A stretch of 64,000 nucleotides of DNA from Streptomyces chartreusis. Lineage in GTDB: Bacteria; Actinomycetota; Actinomycetes; Streptomycetales; Streptomycetaceae. The stretch lies in assembly GCF_008704715.1 (NCBI RefSeq), contig NZ_CP023689.1, positions 6,634,001-6,698,000 of the forward strand. The letters are read 5' to 3'. The notes below the pieces were generated by a model. It did no database searches, was not told where the DNA came from, and saw nothing but the letters and a program-made list of their open reading frames with translations. The translations under genes were made by a program, and so were the position numbers. Of the stretch, positions 8,995-17,712 are shown one piece after another (position 1 is the first letter of the stretch; the number at the start of each line of letters is the position of its first letter).

Positions 8995-9653
8995 TGATCC
9001 GCGTCCTGCTCGCGGACGACCAGACGCTCGTCAGGGAGGCGTTCGCGATGCTGGTCGAGTCGGCGCCGGACATGGAGGTCGTCGGCCAGGCGGCCACCGG
9101 CCGGGAGGCCGCGGAACTGGCCCGCACCTCGCGCCCCGACCTCGTCGTGATGGACATCCGCATGCCCGACCTCGACGGCATCGAGGCGACCCGGCTGATC
9201 GCGGCCGACGAGGACCTGGCCGGGGTGCGCGTGCTGGTGCTGACCACCTACGACACCGACGAGAACATCGTGGACGCGCTGCGGGCCGGCGCCTCCGGGT
9301 TCCTCGTGAAGGACACCCGCCCGGCCGAACTCCTCGACGCCATCCGTACGGTGACCGCGGGCGACTCCCTGCTGTCGCCGGGACCGACCGCACGGCTGAT
9401 CGAGCGGTTCCTCCGCAGCCCCTCGGCACCCGCGGCCGGCGGGCCCGAATGCCTGTCCGAACGTGAACGCGAAGTGCTGACGCTGGTCGCGCGCGGGCTC
9501 AACAACACGGAGATCGCGGAAGCGTTGGGACTCAGTCCGCTCACGGCCAAGACCCATGTCAGCCGCATCATGGGCAAGCTCGGGGCGCGGGACCGGGCAC
9601 AGCTGGTCGTCGTGGCGTATGAGTCAGGGATGGTGACTCCGGGGAACCTGTGA
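8994..9653 (+). CDS. LuxR/NarL-family response regulator
   Basis: 219 residues. The receiver domain has acidic pair D8-D9, phospho-acceptor Asp54 in VVMDIRMPDLDG and the conserved Lys in GFLVKDTRP. The C-terminal LuxR helix-turn-helix begins LSEREREVLTLVARG. It is the partner of the preceding kinase. ATG 8994 overlaps the kinase TGA; an in-frame GTG at 8991 is also possible. GGGAGGGGG at 8981-8989 serves either start. The likely target is the upstream MMPL transporter or the pair itself, inferred from proximity only. Confidence 0.93.
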   Translation: MIRVLLADDQTLVREAFAMLVESAPDMEVVGQAATGREAAELARTSRPDLVVMDIRMPDLDGIEATRLIAADEDLAGVRVLVLTTYDTDENIVDALRAGASGFLVKDTRPAELLDAIRTVTAGDSLLSPGPTARLIERFLRSPSAPAAGGPECLSEREREVLTLVARGLNNTEIAEALGLSPLTAKTHVSRIMGKLGARDRAQLVVVAYESGMVTPGNL

Positions 9654-9692
9654 CGGACAGGTCAATGTCTGACCCTCCGTCAAGGGAGTTCG

Positions 9693-10883
9693 ATGACCCT
9701 CCTGAGCCGCACACTCCTGGCCACCGCGGTACTGCTGACCGCCCCGCTCACCACCGCCGGCACCGCCTCGGCGGCCCCCGGCTGCACGTCCTCCGTGCCG
9801 TACGTCTCGGGCGAGGGCGGCTACGACACGTACCGCATCCCGGCGACGGTCACGACCGCGCTGGGCACGGTGCTGGCCTTCGCCGAGGGCCGGCACGACG
9901 GGGCCGGTGACACCGGCGACATCGATGTCGTCCTCAGACGGTCCCTGGACGGCGGCTGCACCTGGGGACCGGTCGCGGTGGTCGCCGCCGGGGACGGGGA
10001 CACGCGGGGCAACCCGGCGCCGGTGGTGGACCCGCTCACCGGCGCGGTCGTGCTGGTCACCTCCTACAACAGCGGGGATGTGACGGAGGCGCAGATCATG
10101 CGGGGCGAGGCGACGGCGGAGCAGAGCCGCCGGGTGTTCGTGCAGCGCAGCACGGACGACGGGCGGAGCTTCGGCTCGCCCCGCGATGTCACGGGGGACG
10201 TGAAGCCGGCGAACTGGCGCTGGTACGCGACCGGCCCCGGGCACGCGATCGCGCTCCGGCACGGCAGGCACGCGGGCCGGCTGGTGGTCCCCTCGAACCA
10301 CTCGGTGGCCCCGCCGGCGGGCTCCGGCCACACCGGGCAGGAGGCCAGGTACTACGGCGCCCACGCCATCTACAGCGACGACGGCGGGCGTACGTGGCAG
10401 ACGGGCTTCGTCGACGAGACGTACGACGGCTACAGCAACGCCAACGAGTCCACCGCCGCCGAACTCCCCGACGGCAGGGTGTACTTCAACTCCCGCGACC
10501 AGAACGGCACGAGCGCGGGCAACCGCCTCGACAGCGTCTCCAGCGACGGCGGCGAGAGTCTGGACCGGCCGTACACGATGCAGCCCTCGCTGAACGACGT
10601 GCCGGTGGTCGAGGGCAGCGTTCTCCAACTCCCGGGCGCCGGCGCCCCGTTGCTGTTCTCCGGTCCGTCCGTGCCCACCGCCCGGCAGTCGATGGCCGTG
10701 TGGCGCAGCACGAACGGCGGGGCGACCTTCACGAAGGTACTGACGCTGTCGCAGCAGCGGGCGGCGTACTCCGACCTGGTGCGGCTCGACGGGCAGACGG
10801 TCGGGCTGCTGTACGAGACGGGGCAGTCGGGCACCTACGAGACGATCGAGTTCCGCCGGCTGCCGGTCACCGAGCTGAGCTAG
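9693..10883 (+). CDS. Secreted exo-alpha-sialidase (neuraminidase, BNR repeats)
   Basis: 396 residues. A Sec signal peptide (hydrophobic core near 8-22, cleavage after TASA-A) leads into a six-bladed propeller. The sialidase RIP motif is present as TYRIPA. Asp-boxes are seen as SLDGGCTWG, STDDGRSFG, SDDGGRTWQ, SSDGGESLD and STNGGATFT. The enzyme would release terminal sialic acids from host or environmental glycans outside the cell. It converges with an aldolase gene at 11838-10906, and the adjoining importer and regulator suggest one sialic-acid or related sugar-acid locus. GH33 assignment is strong; the exact linkage preference cannot be read. Confidence 0.9.
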   Translation: MTLLSRTLLATAVLLTAPLTTAGTASAAPGCTSSVPYVSGEGGYDTYRIPATVTTALGTVLAFAEGRHDGAGDTGDIDVVLRRSLDGGCTWGPVAVVAAGDGDTRGNPAPVVDPLTGAVVLVTSYNSGDVTEAQIMRGEATAEQSRRVFVQRSTDDGRSFGSPRDVTGDVKPANWRWYATGPGHAIALRHGRHAGRLVVPSNHSVAPPAGSGHTGQEARYYGAHAIYSDDGGRTWQTGFVDETYDGYSNANESTAAELPDGRVYFNSRDQNGTSAGNRLDSVSSDGGESLDRPYTMQPSLNDVPVVEGSVLQLPGAGAPLLFSGPSVPTARQSMAVWRSTNGGATFTKVLTLSQQRAAYSDLVRLDGQTVGLLYETGQSGTYETIEFRRLPVTELS

Positions 10884-10905
10884 CGGCCGCCGGGGCGGAA
10901 CCGGC

Positions 10906-11838
10906 CTAGAGCAGCCCCGCTCCGGCCAGGAACTTCCCCACCCGTTCGACTTCCTCCGGCGACAGCGGCACCTGAGGCTCCGCTGTCGCCGGGCAGTCGA
11001 TGACGCCCCGCAGGTGCAGTGCCGCCTTGAACGCGCCCAGCGCCGAGGAGCTGCCGCCCATCCGCTCGGTGTCGCCGACGGTCACCATCCCGAACAGGGC
11101 GCACAACCGTTCCTGCTCGGCTCGGGCCGACTCCCGGTCGCCGGAGCGGTACAGGCGGTCGAGGCGGACGTAGCCCGCCGGGTCGACGTTCGCCAGGCCC
11201 GGCACCGCCCCGTCGGCGCCGACCGCGAGAGCCGCGTCCACGATGAGCTCGGAGCCCGTCAGCACGCTGAAGCCCTTGAGGTCGGGCCGGTTGCGGACGC
11301 CCATGACGACCTCGCGGAAACCGGCCAGATCGCCGCTGGAGTCCTTCAGGCCCGCCAGCACACCCTCGGCGGCCAGGTCCAGGACGACCTCGGCGGGCAG
11401 CTTGGTGTGCACGCCGGACGGCAGGTCGTAGGCGATGACCGGGACCGGGCAGGCCGTCGCGATCAGCCGGTAGTGGTGGGCGATCTCGGCGGGGTGGGTG
11501 CGCGCGTAGAACGGGGCCGTCGCCACCACAGCGTCCGCGCCGGCCTCCGTGACCTCGTGTACGTGGTCCAGGACCCGCGGCGTCGTCATGTCGATCACGC
11601 CGGCCAGGACCGGGAGCCGCCCGGCGGTGTGCCGTACGGCCGTGTCCACCACCAGCCGCCGCTGCCGGTCCGTCAGATACGCCACCTCCGACGTCGAGCC
11701 GAGCACGAACAGGCCGTGCACCCCGCCCTCCATCAGATGGTCGATCAGCCTGCGCAGTGACGGGACGTCCACCTCGCGGTCCGGTGTCAGGGGCGTGCAG
11801 ACGGGCGGGACGACACCGGTGAGCGGGGTGGGGATCAT
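10906..11838 (-). CDS. DapA/NanA-family aldolase (putative N-acetylneuraminate lyase)
   Basis: 310 residues, TIM-barrel class I aldolase. The carboxylate-binding loop is GSTSE at 47-51, the catalytic Tyr is Y137 (IAYDLP) and the Schiff-base Lys is K165 (GLKDSSGD). The family covers dihydrodipicolinate synthase, N-acetylneuraminate lyase and keto-sugar-acid aldolases. Position next to a sialidase and an importer favours sialic-acid cleavage to pyruvate and N-acetylmannosamine, but this is inference. Start at 11838 has AGGGAG upstream. It is the distal gene of a minus-strand operon starting at 17455; the gap to the ATPase gene is 2 bases. Confidence 0.85.
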   Translation of the reverse strand: MIPTPLTGVVPPVCTPLTPDREVDVPSLRRLIDHLMEGGVHGLFVLGSTSEVAYLTDRQRRLVVDTAVRHTAGRLPVLAGVIDMTTPRVLDHVHEVTEAGADAVVATAPFYARTHPAEIAHHYRLIATACPVPVIAYDLPSGVHTKLPAEVVLDLAAEGVLAGLKDSSGDLAGFREVVMGVRNRPDLKGFSVLTGSELIVDAALAVGADGAVPGLANVDPAGYVRLDRLYRSGDRESARAEQERLCALFGMVTVGDTERMGGSSSALGAFKAALHLRGVIDCPATAEPQVPLSPEEVERVGKFLAGAGLL

Positions 11839-11840
11839 GG

Positions 11841-12875
11841 TCAGGGCTCCCTGGAACTGTGGCTCTGTCGTACGAGGTCGCGGGTGGCCTCGCCCTCCTC
11901 CACTGGATGGTGACACCTGTAACGGTGCGCGGGGCTCGACGCGGCCGAGAACTCCGGCATCACCTCCGCACATACCCCGTCCGCCTTCCAGCACCTGGTC
12001 CGGAAGGGGCATCCACTGGGCGGCCGGGTCGCCGACGGGACCGGCCCGACCAGCGGGATCGGATCGATCGGGTCCAGCAGCCCCGGGGTCGCGGAGAACA
12101 GGGCGCGGGTGTACGGGTGCCGGGAGCCGTCGGTGACACCGGCCGCCGGGGCCTCCTCGACGATCCGGCCCAGGTACATCGTGATCACCCGGTCGCTCAT
12201 CCGCCGTACCGTCTGGATGTCGTGCGAGACGAAGACCAGGGCCAGGCCGAGGCGCTCCTTCAGGTCCAGCAGGAGGTTCAGGATCTGGGCGCGCACCGAC
12301 ACGTCCAGGGCACTCGTCGGCTCGTCCGCCACCACCAGGTCGGGGTCCAGGGCCAGCGCGCGGGCGATGGCGACGCGCTGGCGCTGACCGCCCGACAGCT
12401 GGCCCGGCAGGGCGTCGGTCAGGGCGCGAGGCAGGCCCACCAGGGACATCAGCTCCCGCACCCGGTCCTCGCGCTCGCGCTTGGTGCCGCGTTCGTGCAC
12501 GTCCAGCGGGTCCCGCAGTATCTGCCGGACCGGCAGCCGGCGGTTCAGGGCCGTCGACGGGTCCTGGAAGATCATGCCCGTGCCGGCGCCCACGGCCGTC
12601 CTGCGCTCGGCAGGCGTCATGGCCCACAGATCACGGCCGCGGAACGCCACGCTCCCCGACGTCGGCCGCTGCACCCCGACCAGCACCTTCGCCAGCGTCG
12701 ACTTGCCGCACCCCGACTCGCCGACCACGCCCACCGTCTCGCCGGGCGCGATGGTGAGCTCGGCGCCGGTCAGGGCGTACACCTTGTCCCGGGTGAACAG
12801 CCCACCACTGCGCGCCTTGTGCACGACGTGCGCGTCGGACAGCTCGACCAGAGTGTTCGTCTCGCTCGCGCTCAT
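11841..12875 (-). CDS. Oligopeptide-type ABC transporter ATP-binding protein (DppF/OppF-like)
   Basis: 344 residues. P-loop GESGCGKST at 52-60, signature LSGGQRQRVAIARAL, Walker B VVADEPTSALD and the H-loop FVSHD. The C-terminal oligopeptide-transporter extension contains the Cys cluster GCPFRTRCWKADGVC that can hold an Fe-S cluster in this subfamily. It energises the importer with the ATPase half of the neighbouring fusion protein. ATG 12875 overlaps the TGA of the upstream gene (ATGA), implying coupling; longer in-frame starts lie inside that gene. Confidence 0.92.
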   Translation of the reverse strand: MSASETNTLVELSDAHVVHKARSGGLFTRDKVYALTGAELTIAPGETVGVVGESGCGKSTLAKVLVGVQRPTSGSVAFRGRDLWAMTPAERRTAVGAGTGMIFQDPSTALNRRLPVRQILRDPLDVHERGTKREREDRVRELMSLVGLPRALTDALPGQLSGGQRQRVAIARALALDPDLVVADEPTSALDVSVRAQILNLLLDLKERLGLALVFVSHDIQTVRRMSDRVITMYLGRIVEEAPAAGVTDGSRHPYTRALFSATPGLLDPIDPIPLVGPVPSATRPPSGCPFRTRCWKADGVCAEVMPEFSAASSPAHRYRCHHPVEEGEATRDLVRQSHSSREP

Positions 12876-14860
12876 GTCACCGCCTCGCTCTCGGAGCGGT
12901 CCGTCGGGGACAGGAGGATCGCCGGGTGGTGGCAGGCCGCCGTGTGCGTCGGTGTTCCCGCGAGGGCGGGCGCGGTCGTCCGGCACACCTCGCTCGCCAG
13001 CGGGCAGCGGTCCGCGAAGCGGCAGCCCGCGGGGAAGTCGGCGGGGGAGGGGACCACGCCCTTGATCTGCGTCATCCGCTCCTGCGCCGACTCCAGCGAG
13101 AGCACGCTGCCGAGCAGACCCCGCGTGTAGTGGTGCGCCGGTGCCTCCACCAGGTCGGCGGTCACGCCCGTCTCCACGATCTGGCCGCCGTACATCACGA
13201 CCACCCGGTCGGTGACGTCCGAGACCAGCGCGAGGTCGTGCGAGACCAGGATCAGGGCGAAGCCCAGCTCCTGGCGCAGCCTCAGCAGCAGCTCTATGAT
13301 CTGCGCCTGCACGGTGACGTCCAGCGCGGTCGTCGGCTCGTCGGCGACGATCAGCTTCGGGTCCCGGGACAGGGCCATCGCGATCAGCACGCGCTGACGC
13401 TGGCCGCCGGAGAGCTCGTGCGGATAGCTGCGCAGGGTGCGTTCGGGGTCGAGGCCGACCAGGGTGAGCAGCTCGTGCGGGCCGCGCCGGCCGCCACGGC
13501 GTACGACCTGCTTGAGCTGCGAGCGGATCGTCATCGCCGGGTTCAGGGACGACAGGGCGTCCTGGTAGATCATCGCCATCTCGTGGCCCAGCAGCTTGCG
13601 GCGTACCCGCATCGGCTCGCCCACCAACTGCCGCTGGTTGAACCGGACGTGGCCGCGCACCCGGGCGCCCTTCGGCTCCAGGCCCATCACCGCGAGCGCG
13701 GTCAGCGACTTCCCGCAGCCCGACTCGCCGACCAGGCCGAGGACCTCGCCGGGCTGCACCTCGAAGCTGATGCCGTCGACGATGTCCACACCGTTGTGCC
13801 GGCCTTCGAAGCCGATCGCCAGGTTCTCCACCGCGAGCACCGGCAGCCGTCCCCCGGGCAGCGGCCGGGCCCGTGACCGCAGCCGGGCCGCCGCCTCCGT
13901 GAGCCCGGGCAGCTGGAGCACCTCGCCGCTGCCCGGCTCAGGTGCCTCCAGGTGGTCGCGCTGCTCCTTCACGTCGACCTCGCGTGCGGACGGCGCCGCC
14001 CACGCGTCCGAGACGCCCTCGGAGAGGATGTTCAGGCACAGGACGGTCACCAGCATCAGCAGCCCGGGGAAGACGGTCGCCCACCAGCCGCCGGTCAGGA
14101 CCATGTTCTTGCCGTCCGCGATGACGCTGCCCCAGGACGGGTCCGGCGGCCGCACGCCCGCGCCGATGAACGACAGCGACGCCTCGAAGACGATCGCCTC
14201 GGCCACCTGCACGGTGCAGAACACCAGCACCGGGGCGGCGCAGTTGATCGCCACGTGCTTGATGACGATGTGCGGGGTGCGGGCGCCGATGACCCGTTCC
14301 GCCGTCACATAGTCCTCGCCGTACTGGTCGAGGACGTTCGCCCGGACCACCCGGGCCACGGGCGGTGTGAACAGGAAGGCGATCGCGCAGATCAGGACGG
14401 TGATGCCGCCGCCGAAGACCGCGACGAGCACCGCGGCCAGCGCGATGCCCGGGAACGCCATCACCACGTCCAGACAGCGCATCAGCGTCTCGTCGACCGC
14501 CTTGCGCGAGGTCGCCGCGACGGCGCCGATCAGAGCGCCGACCACGAGCGCGAGCAAGGTCGCGCCGAGCCCGATCGCCAGCGACCAGCGGGCCCCGTAC
14601 ATCAGCCGGCTCAGGATGTCCCGGCCGAGGCTGTCCTGGCCCATCCAGTGGTCGGCGGACGGATGCCCGGTGCCGTCGACCGGCGGCTGCTGGTCGAGCG
14701 GGTCGTGCGGGGCGAGCAGCGGGGCGAACAGCGCGACCACCACGACGACGGCCAGGAAGCAGACGGCCACCTTCGACAGCATCGGCAGCTTGCGCCAGCC
14801 GCGCAGACGGATGCCGGGCCGGGACAGCGCCTCGGCCAGACGCTTGCGGTTGAACGTCAT
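12872..14860 (-). CDS. ABC importer permease (DppC-like) fused to ATP-binding domain (DppD-like)
   Basis: 662 residues. Residues 1-290 are a DppC-type inner-membrane permease with the EAA-like loop (VTAERVIGARTPHIVIKHV). A 60-residue linker follows, then residues 350-662 are an ATPase with P-loop GESGCGKSL, LSGGQRQRVLIAMAL, VADEPTTALD and a Cys-rich tail (GCRFADRCPLASEVC). Fusing permease and ATPase fixes their 1:1 ratio. The P-loop ends in Ser-Leu rather than Ser-Thr, which is common in this family. The gene overlaps both neighbours by ATGA. Similar fusions are known in Streptomyces dipeptide/nickel-type transporters. Confidence 0.92.
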   Translation of the reverse strand: MTFNRKRLAEALSRPGIRLRGWRKLPMLSKVAVCFLAVVVVVALFAPLLAPHDPLDQQPPVDGTGHPSADHWMGQDSLGRDILSRLMYGARWSLAIGLGATLLALVVGALIGAVAATSRKAVDETLMRCLDVVMAFPGIALAAVLVAVFGGGITVLICAIAFLFTPPVARVVRANVLDQYGEDYVTAERVIGARTPHIVIKHVAINCAAPVLVFCTVQVAEAIVFEASLSFIGAGVRPPDPSWGSVIADGKNMVLTGGWWATVFPGLLMLVTVLCLNILSEGVSDAWAAPSAREVDVKEQRDHLEAPEPGSGEVLQLPGLTEAAARLRSRARPLPGGRLPVLAVENLAIGFEGRHNGVDIVDGISFEVQPGEVLGLVGESGCGKSLTALAVMGLEPKGARVRGHVRFNQRQLVGEPMRVRRKLLGHEMAMIYQDALSSLNPAMTIRSQLKQVVRRGGRRGPHELLTLVGLDPERTLRSYPHELSGGQRQRVLIAMALSRDPKLIVADEPTTALDVTVQAQIIELLLRLRQELGFALILVSHDLALVSDVTDRVVVMYGGQIVETGVTADLVEAPAHHYTRGLLGSVLSLESAQERMTQIKGVVPSPADFPAGCRFADRCPLASEVCRTTAPALAGTPTHTAACHHPAILLSPTDRSESEAVT

Positions 14861-15816
14861 GTCGCCTCCCGCAGCCGCGGGTTGACCAGCAGATACAGGA
14901 TGTCGATGACGAGGTTGACGACGACGAAGCCGATCGCCGTGGTGATGACGACGCCCTGGACCACGGCCGGGTCACCGTTCTTCACCGCGTCGATCATCAG
15001 CTTCCCCATGCCCGGCAGGGAGAAGATCGTCTCGATGACGACCGCGCCGCCCAGCAGATAGCCGACCCGCAGCCCGAGCACGGTCAGCGGGTTGATCAGG
15101 GCGTTGCGGAGCACGTTCCGGCCGACCACGACCCGCGGCGGCAGGCCGCTGCCGATCGCCGTGCGGACGTAGTCCTTGTCGAGTTCCTCCACCACCGACG
15201 TGCGCACGATCCGGGTCAGCTGCGCCGCCACCGGCAGCGACAGCGCGAGGGCGGGCAGGGTCATCGTCTTCAGCCAGCCGGTGAAGGAGTCGGCCGGGTT
15301 GATGTAGCCGCCGGTCGGGAACCAGCCGAGGTCGACGGCGAGGTACTGGATCATCAGCAGCGCCAGCCAGAAGCCGGGTGCGGCGACCCCGGTGAGGGAG
15401 ACGACGCGGATGATCTGGTCGGGCAGGCGGTCGCGGTAGATGGCCGCGGTGACGCCGCCGACCAGCGACAGGACGACCGCGATGCCGAGCCCCAGGAAGG
15501 TGAGCTGGATGGTCAGCGGCAGCGCGGTCATCACCTGGTCTACGACCGGCGCCCGGGTCAGGGCGCTGGTGCCCATGTCGCCGTGGACCAGGTCGCCGAT
15601 GAAGACGACGTAGCGGACGGGCAGGGGATCCAGCAGGCCGTTCTGCTCGCGGAAGTCGTGCAGCTGCTGCGGCGTCGGGTTGGCGCCCTGGAAGAACGCG
15701 GACGCCGGGTCGACGTCCGAGAACCGCATGACCAGGAACACGAACAGCACGATGCCCAGCATCAGCGGCACGAGCAGCAGAACGCGCCTGGCCAGGATCC
15801 TGACGACGGTGATCAC
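14857..15816 (-). CDS. ABC importer permease (DppB-like)
   Basis: 319 residues with six predicted membrane segments and the DppB-family layout: N-terminal helix VLLLVPLMLGIVLFVFLVMRF, periplasmic loop, then the BPD_transp_1 domain with EAA-type loop (YVRTAIGSGLPPRVVVGRNV). It pairs with the fused permease/ATPase to make the translocation pore. Its stop overlaps the start of the fusion gene, and it begins 10 bases after the receptor gene. Transport substrate is unassigned by sequence; peptide, nickel or sialic acid are all handled by this family. Confidence 0.92.
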   Translation of the reverse strand: MITVVRILARRVLLLVPLMLGIVLFVFLVMRFSDVDPASAFFQGANPTPQQLHDFREQNGLLDPLPVRYVVFIGDLVHGDMGTSALTRAPVVDQVMTALPLTIQLTFLGLGIAVVLSLVGGVTAAIYRDRLPDQIIRVVSLTGVAAPGFWLALLMIQYLAVDLGWFPTGGYINPADSFTGWLKTMTLPALALSLPVAAQLTRIVRTSVVEELDKDYVRTAIGSGLPPRVVVGRNVLRNALINPLTVLGLRVGYLLGGAVVIETIFSLPGMGKLMIDAVKNGDPAVVQGVVITTAIGFVVVNLVIDILYLLVNPRLREAT

Positions 15817-15826
15817 TCAGTGACTC

Positions 15827-17455
15827 CTAGGCCCACTTGGCCTGGAGGAGGTTGATGCCGGGGTACGGCTGTGCCCTTATCCCGGTGAGCTCCCTCGGGT
15901 TCCACGCGGTCATCAGCTCGTTGTGGACGACCGGGTAGAGGACGGCCTGCTCGGCGACGATGTCGATGTAGTCCTGGACCATTGTCTTCTTCTTCTCGGC
16001 GTCCGGCTCCTGGGTCGCCCGGTCCATGTCCTTGAACAGCGCCTTGGCGACGGAGTTGTCGGCCCACCGCGTGTACTGCATCCACAGGTTCTCGGGCCCG
16101 TAGTTGTAATGCATGATCAGATCGGCGTCGAGGCCGAACTGGTTGGGGTTCGAGGCGGCGGCGACGACCTGGTAGTCCTGCTTCTGGTCCATCTTGGTGA
16201 AGACGGCCGTCGTCTCCTGCGGGGACAGGGTCGTCTTGACGCCGATCGCGTCCCAGGACGCCTTGATGGTCGGCAGGCAGTCCACGATCCAGCTGACGTT
16301 CACCGCGAGGATCTCGATCTTCAGCCCGCTGACCCCGGCCTGCTTCAGCAGCGCCTTCGCCTTGTCGGGGTCGTAGTCGTAGACCGTCCTGGCGGGCCGG
16401 AAGCTGGGGTTGGACTGGTTCAGGAAGGACGACGACGGCTTCCCGTGCCCCTTGAGCGCGACCTCGATCATCTTGCCGGTGTCGATGGCGTAGTGCAGGG
16501 CCTGGCGGACCCGGACGTCGTCGAAGGGCTTGTGCCTGGTGTTGAACATCAGGAACAGGTTGTTCATCCCGGCGCCGCCCGCGACCGTGAGACCGCCGCT
16601 CTCCAGCTGCCCGATGTTGGCGTAGGGGATGTTGTCGGCGATCTGCGCGCCCGCGCTGGCCCCCGAGATGCGGGCCACGCGCGGTGCCGCGTCCACGATG
16701 GTCAGCCAGTTCATCTTCTTGAAGGCCGCCTTGCGCGGGCCGTTGTAGTCCGCGTACGCCTCGAAGGTGGTGTTGGACTTCGGGTGGTGCGCGGCCTGCA
16801 TGTACGGCCCCGACCCGATCGCCTTGCCCTTGATGGCCTCGTCCCACGCGCCGGGCTGCGAGAACACGTGCTTCGGCATGATCTTGGCGAGGGTGAGCCG
16901 CGAGAGCCCGTCCGGGAAGGGGAACTTCAGCACCAGCTCGACGTTCTGCGCGTCGATCTTGCGCACTTCCTTCAGCCAGCTGACGAAGAAGCCCTTGGCG
17001 AGGGTCTGGGTCTTCGGGGCGAGGATCCGGTCGAAGACGAAGACCACGTCGTCGGCGGTGACCGGCTTGCCGTCGTGGAACCTGGCGCCGGCGCGCAGGG
17101 TGAACTTCCAGGATGTGGCGTTCGGGTCGGCCGGCACCTGGGTGGCGAGCGCGGCGTACGGCTCGCGGGAGATGGGGTCGGTGTCGAGGAGGCCCTCGTA
17201 GATGTGGTTGTTGGCGGCCATGCAGAAGGCGGACGCCGTCTGGGTGGGATCCCAGCTGCCGTCGTTGCCGTAGCCGATCACTGCGGTGAGGGTCCGGTTC
17301 GCGCCACCGCCCCCGCCGGTCTCGTTCGTGGACTCCGGCCCGGACGAGCAGGCCGAAAGGGACGCGGAGACGGCGGCGGCCGCGCCCAGCGCGCCGGTGT
17401 ACTTCAGGAACGACCGGCGGTGCAGCGCCGGCACGTCGTGGGTCACGTCGCGCAC
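15827..17455 (-). CDS. ABC transporter substrate-binding lipoprotein, SBP family 5
   Basis: 542 residues. The N terminus has both a twin-arginine motif (RRSFLKY) and a lipobox ending LSAC, so the receptor is probably Tat-exported and lipid-anchored. The mature part is a family 5 (DppA/OppA) binding protein, seen in ITREPYAALATQVPADPN-like and RFHDGKPVTADDVVF blocks. GTG start at 17455 has GGAGG with 5-base spacing. It is the first gene of the importer operon. Known sialic-acid importers of the Sat/SiaEFGI type also use family 5 receptors, which supports but does not prove the sialic-acid reading. Confidence 0.9.
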   Translation of the reverse strand: MRDVTHDVPALHRRSFLKYTGALGAAAAVSASLSACSSGPESTNETGGGGGANRTLTAVIGYGNDGSWDPTQTASAFCMAANNHIYEGLLDTDPISREPYAALATQVPADPNATSWKFTLRAGARFHDGKPVTADDVVFVFDRILAPKTQTLAKGFFVSWLKEVRKIDAQNVELVLKFPFPDGLSRLTLAKIMPKHVFSQPGAWDEAIKGKAIGSGPYMQAAHHPKSNTTFEAYADYNGPRKAAFKKMNWLTIVDAAPRVARISGASAGAQIADNIPYANIGQLESGGLTVAGGAGMNNLFLMFNTRHKPFDDVRVRQALHYAIDTGKMIEVALKGHGKPSSSFLNQSNPSFRPARTVYDYDPDKAKALLKQAGVSGLKIEILAVNVSWIVDCLPTIKASWDAIGVKTTLSPQETTAVFTKMDQKQDYQVVAAASNPNQFGLDADLIMHYNYGPENLWMQYTRWADNSVAKALFKDMDRATQEPDAEKKKTMVQDYIDIVAEQAVLYPVVHNELMTAWNPRELTGIRAQPYPGINLLQAKWA

Positions 17456-17589
17456 GGTTCCTCCAGCGGTGGGTGGTGAGCTCCGGCGATGGGTGATGCG
17501 AGGAGAAGCGAGGAGATACGACGTCCTACGTCCTGACGGTCAGCGCGACCATAGGTGGGGCGCTGGGGGCGGTCAAGGGATCTCACACG

Positions 17590-17637
17590 AATGGCGCATC
17601 TGCCACAGGTCGGACCAATGGCGCTGTGAAATGGCGC
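17590..17637. promoter_or_regulatory. Triple AATGGCGC repeat and GGTCgGACC palindrome between divergent genes
   Basis: AATGGCGC occurs three times in the same orientation (17590-17597, 17617-17624, 17630-17637). Between the first two lies the inverted repeat GGTCGGACC (17608-17616), which resembles the GT-N-AC core used by FadR-type GntR regulators. The elements sit between the receptor gene and the regulator gene, the expected place for an autoregulated operator. Confidence 0.5.
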
Positions 17638-17712
17638 GAGTTGACCCCCCGTCAGGGGCGATTGCGGGAGACATGGGACGTGGGACGTCCGGGTGCGCGT
17701 ACGATGCGCCGC

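Noticed and set aside
10906..12627. 573-codon frame suggesting an ABC-aldolase fusion
   Set aside because: Its first part is an out-of-frame shadow of the ATPase gene; the aldolase begins at 11838 with a good ribosome site.
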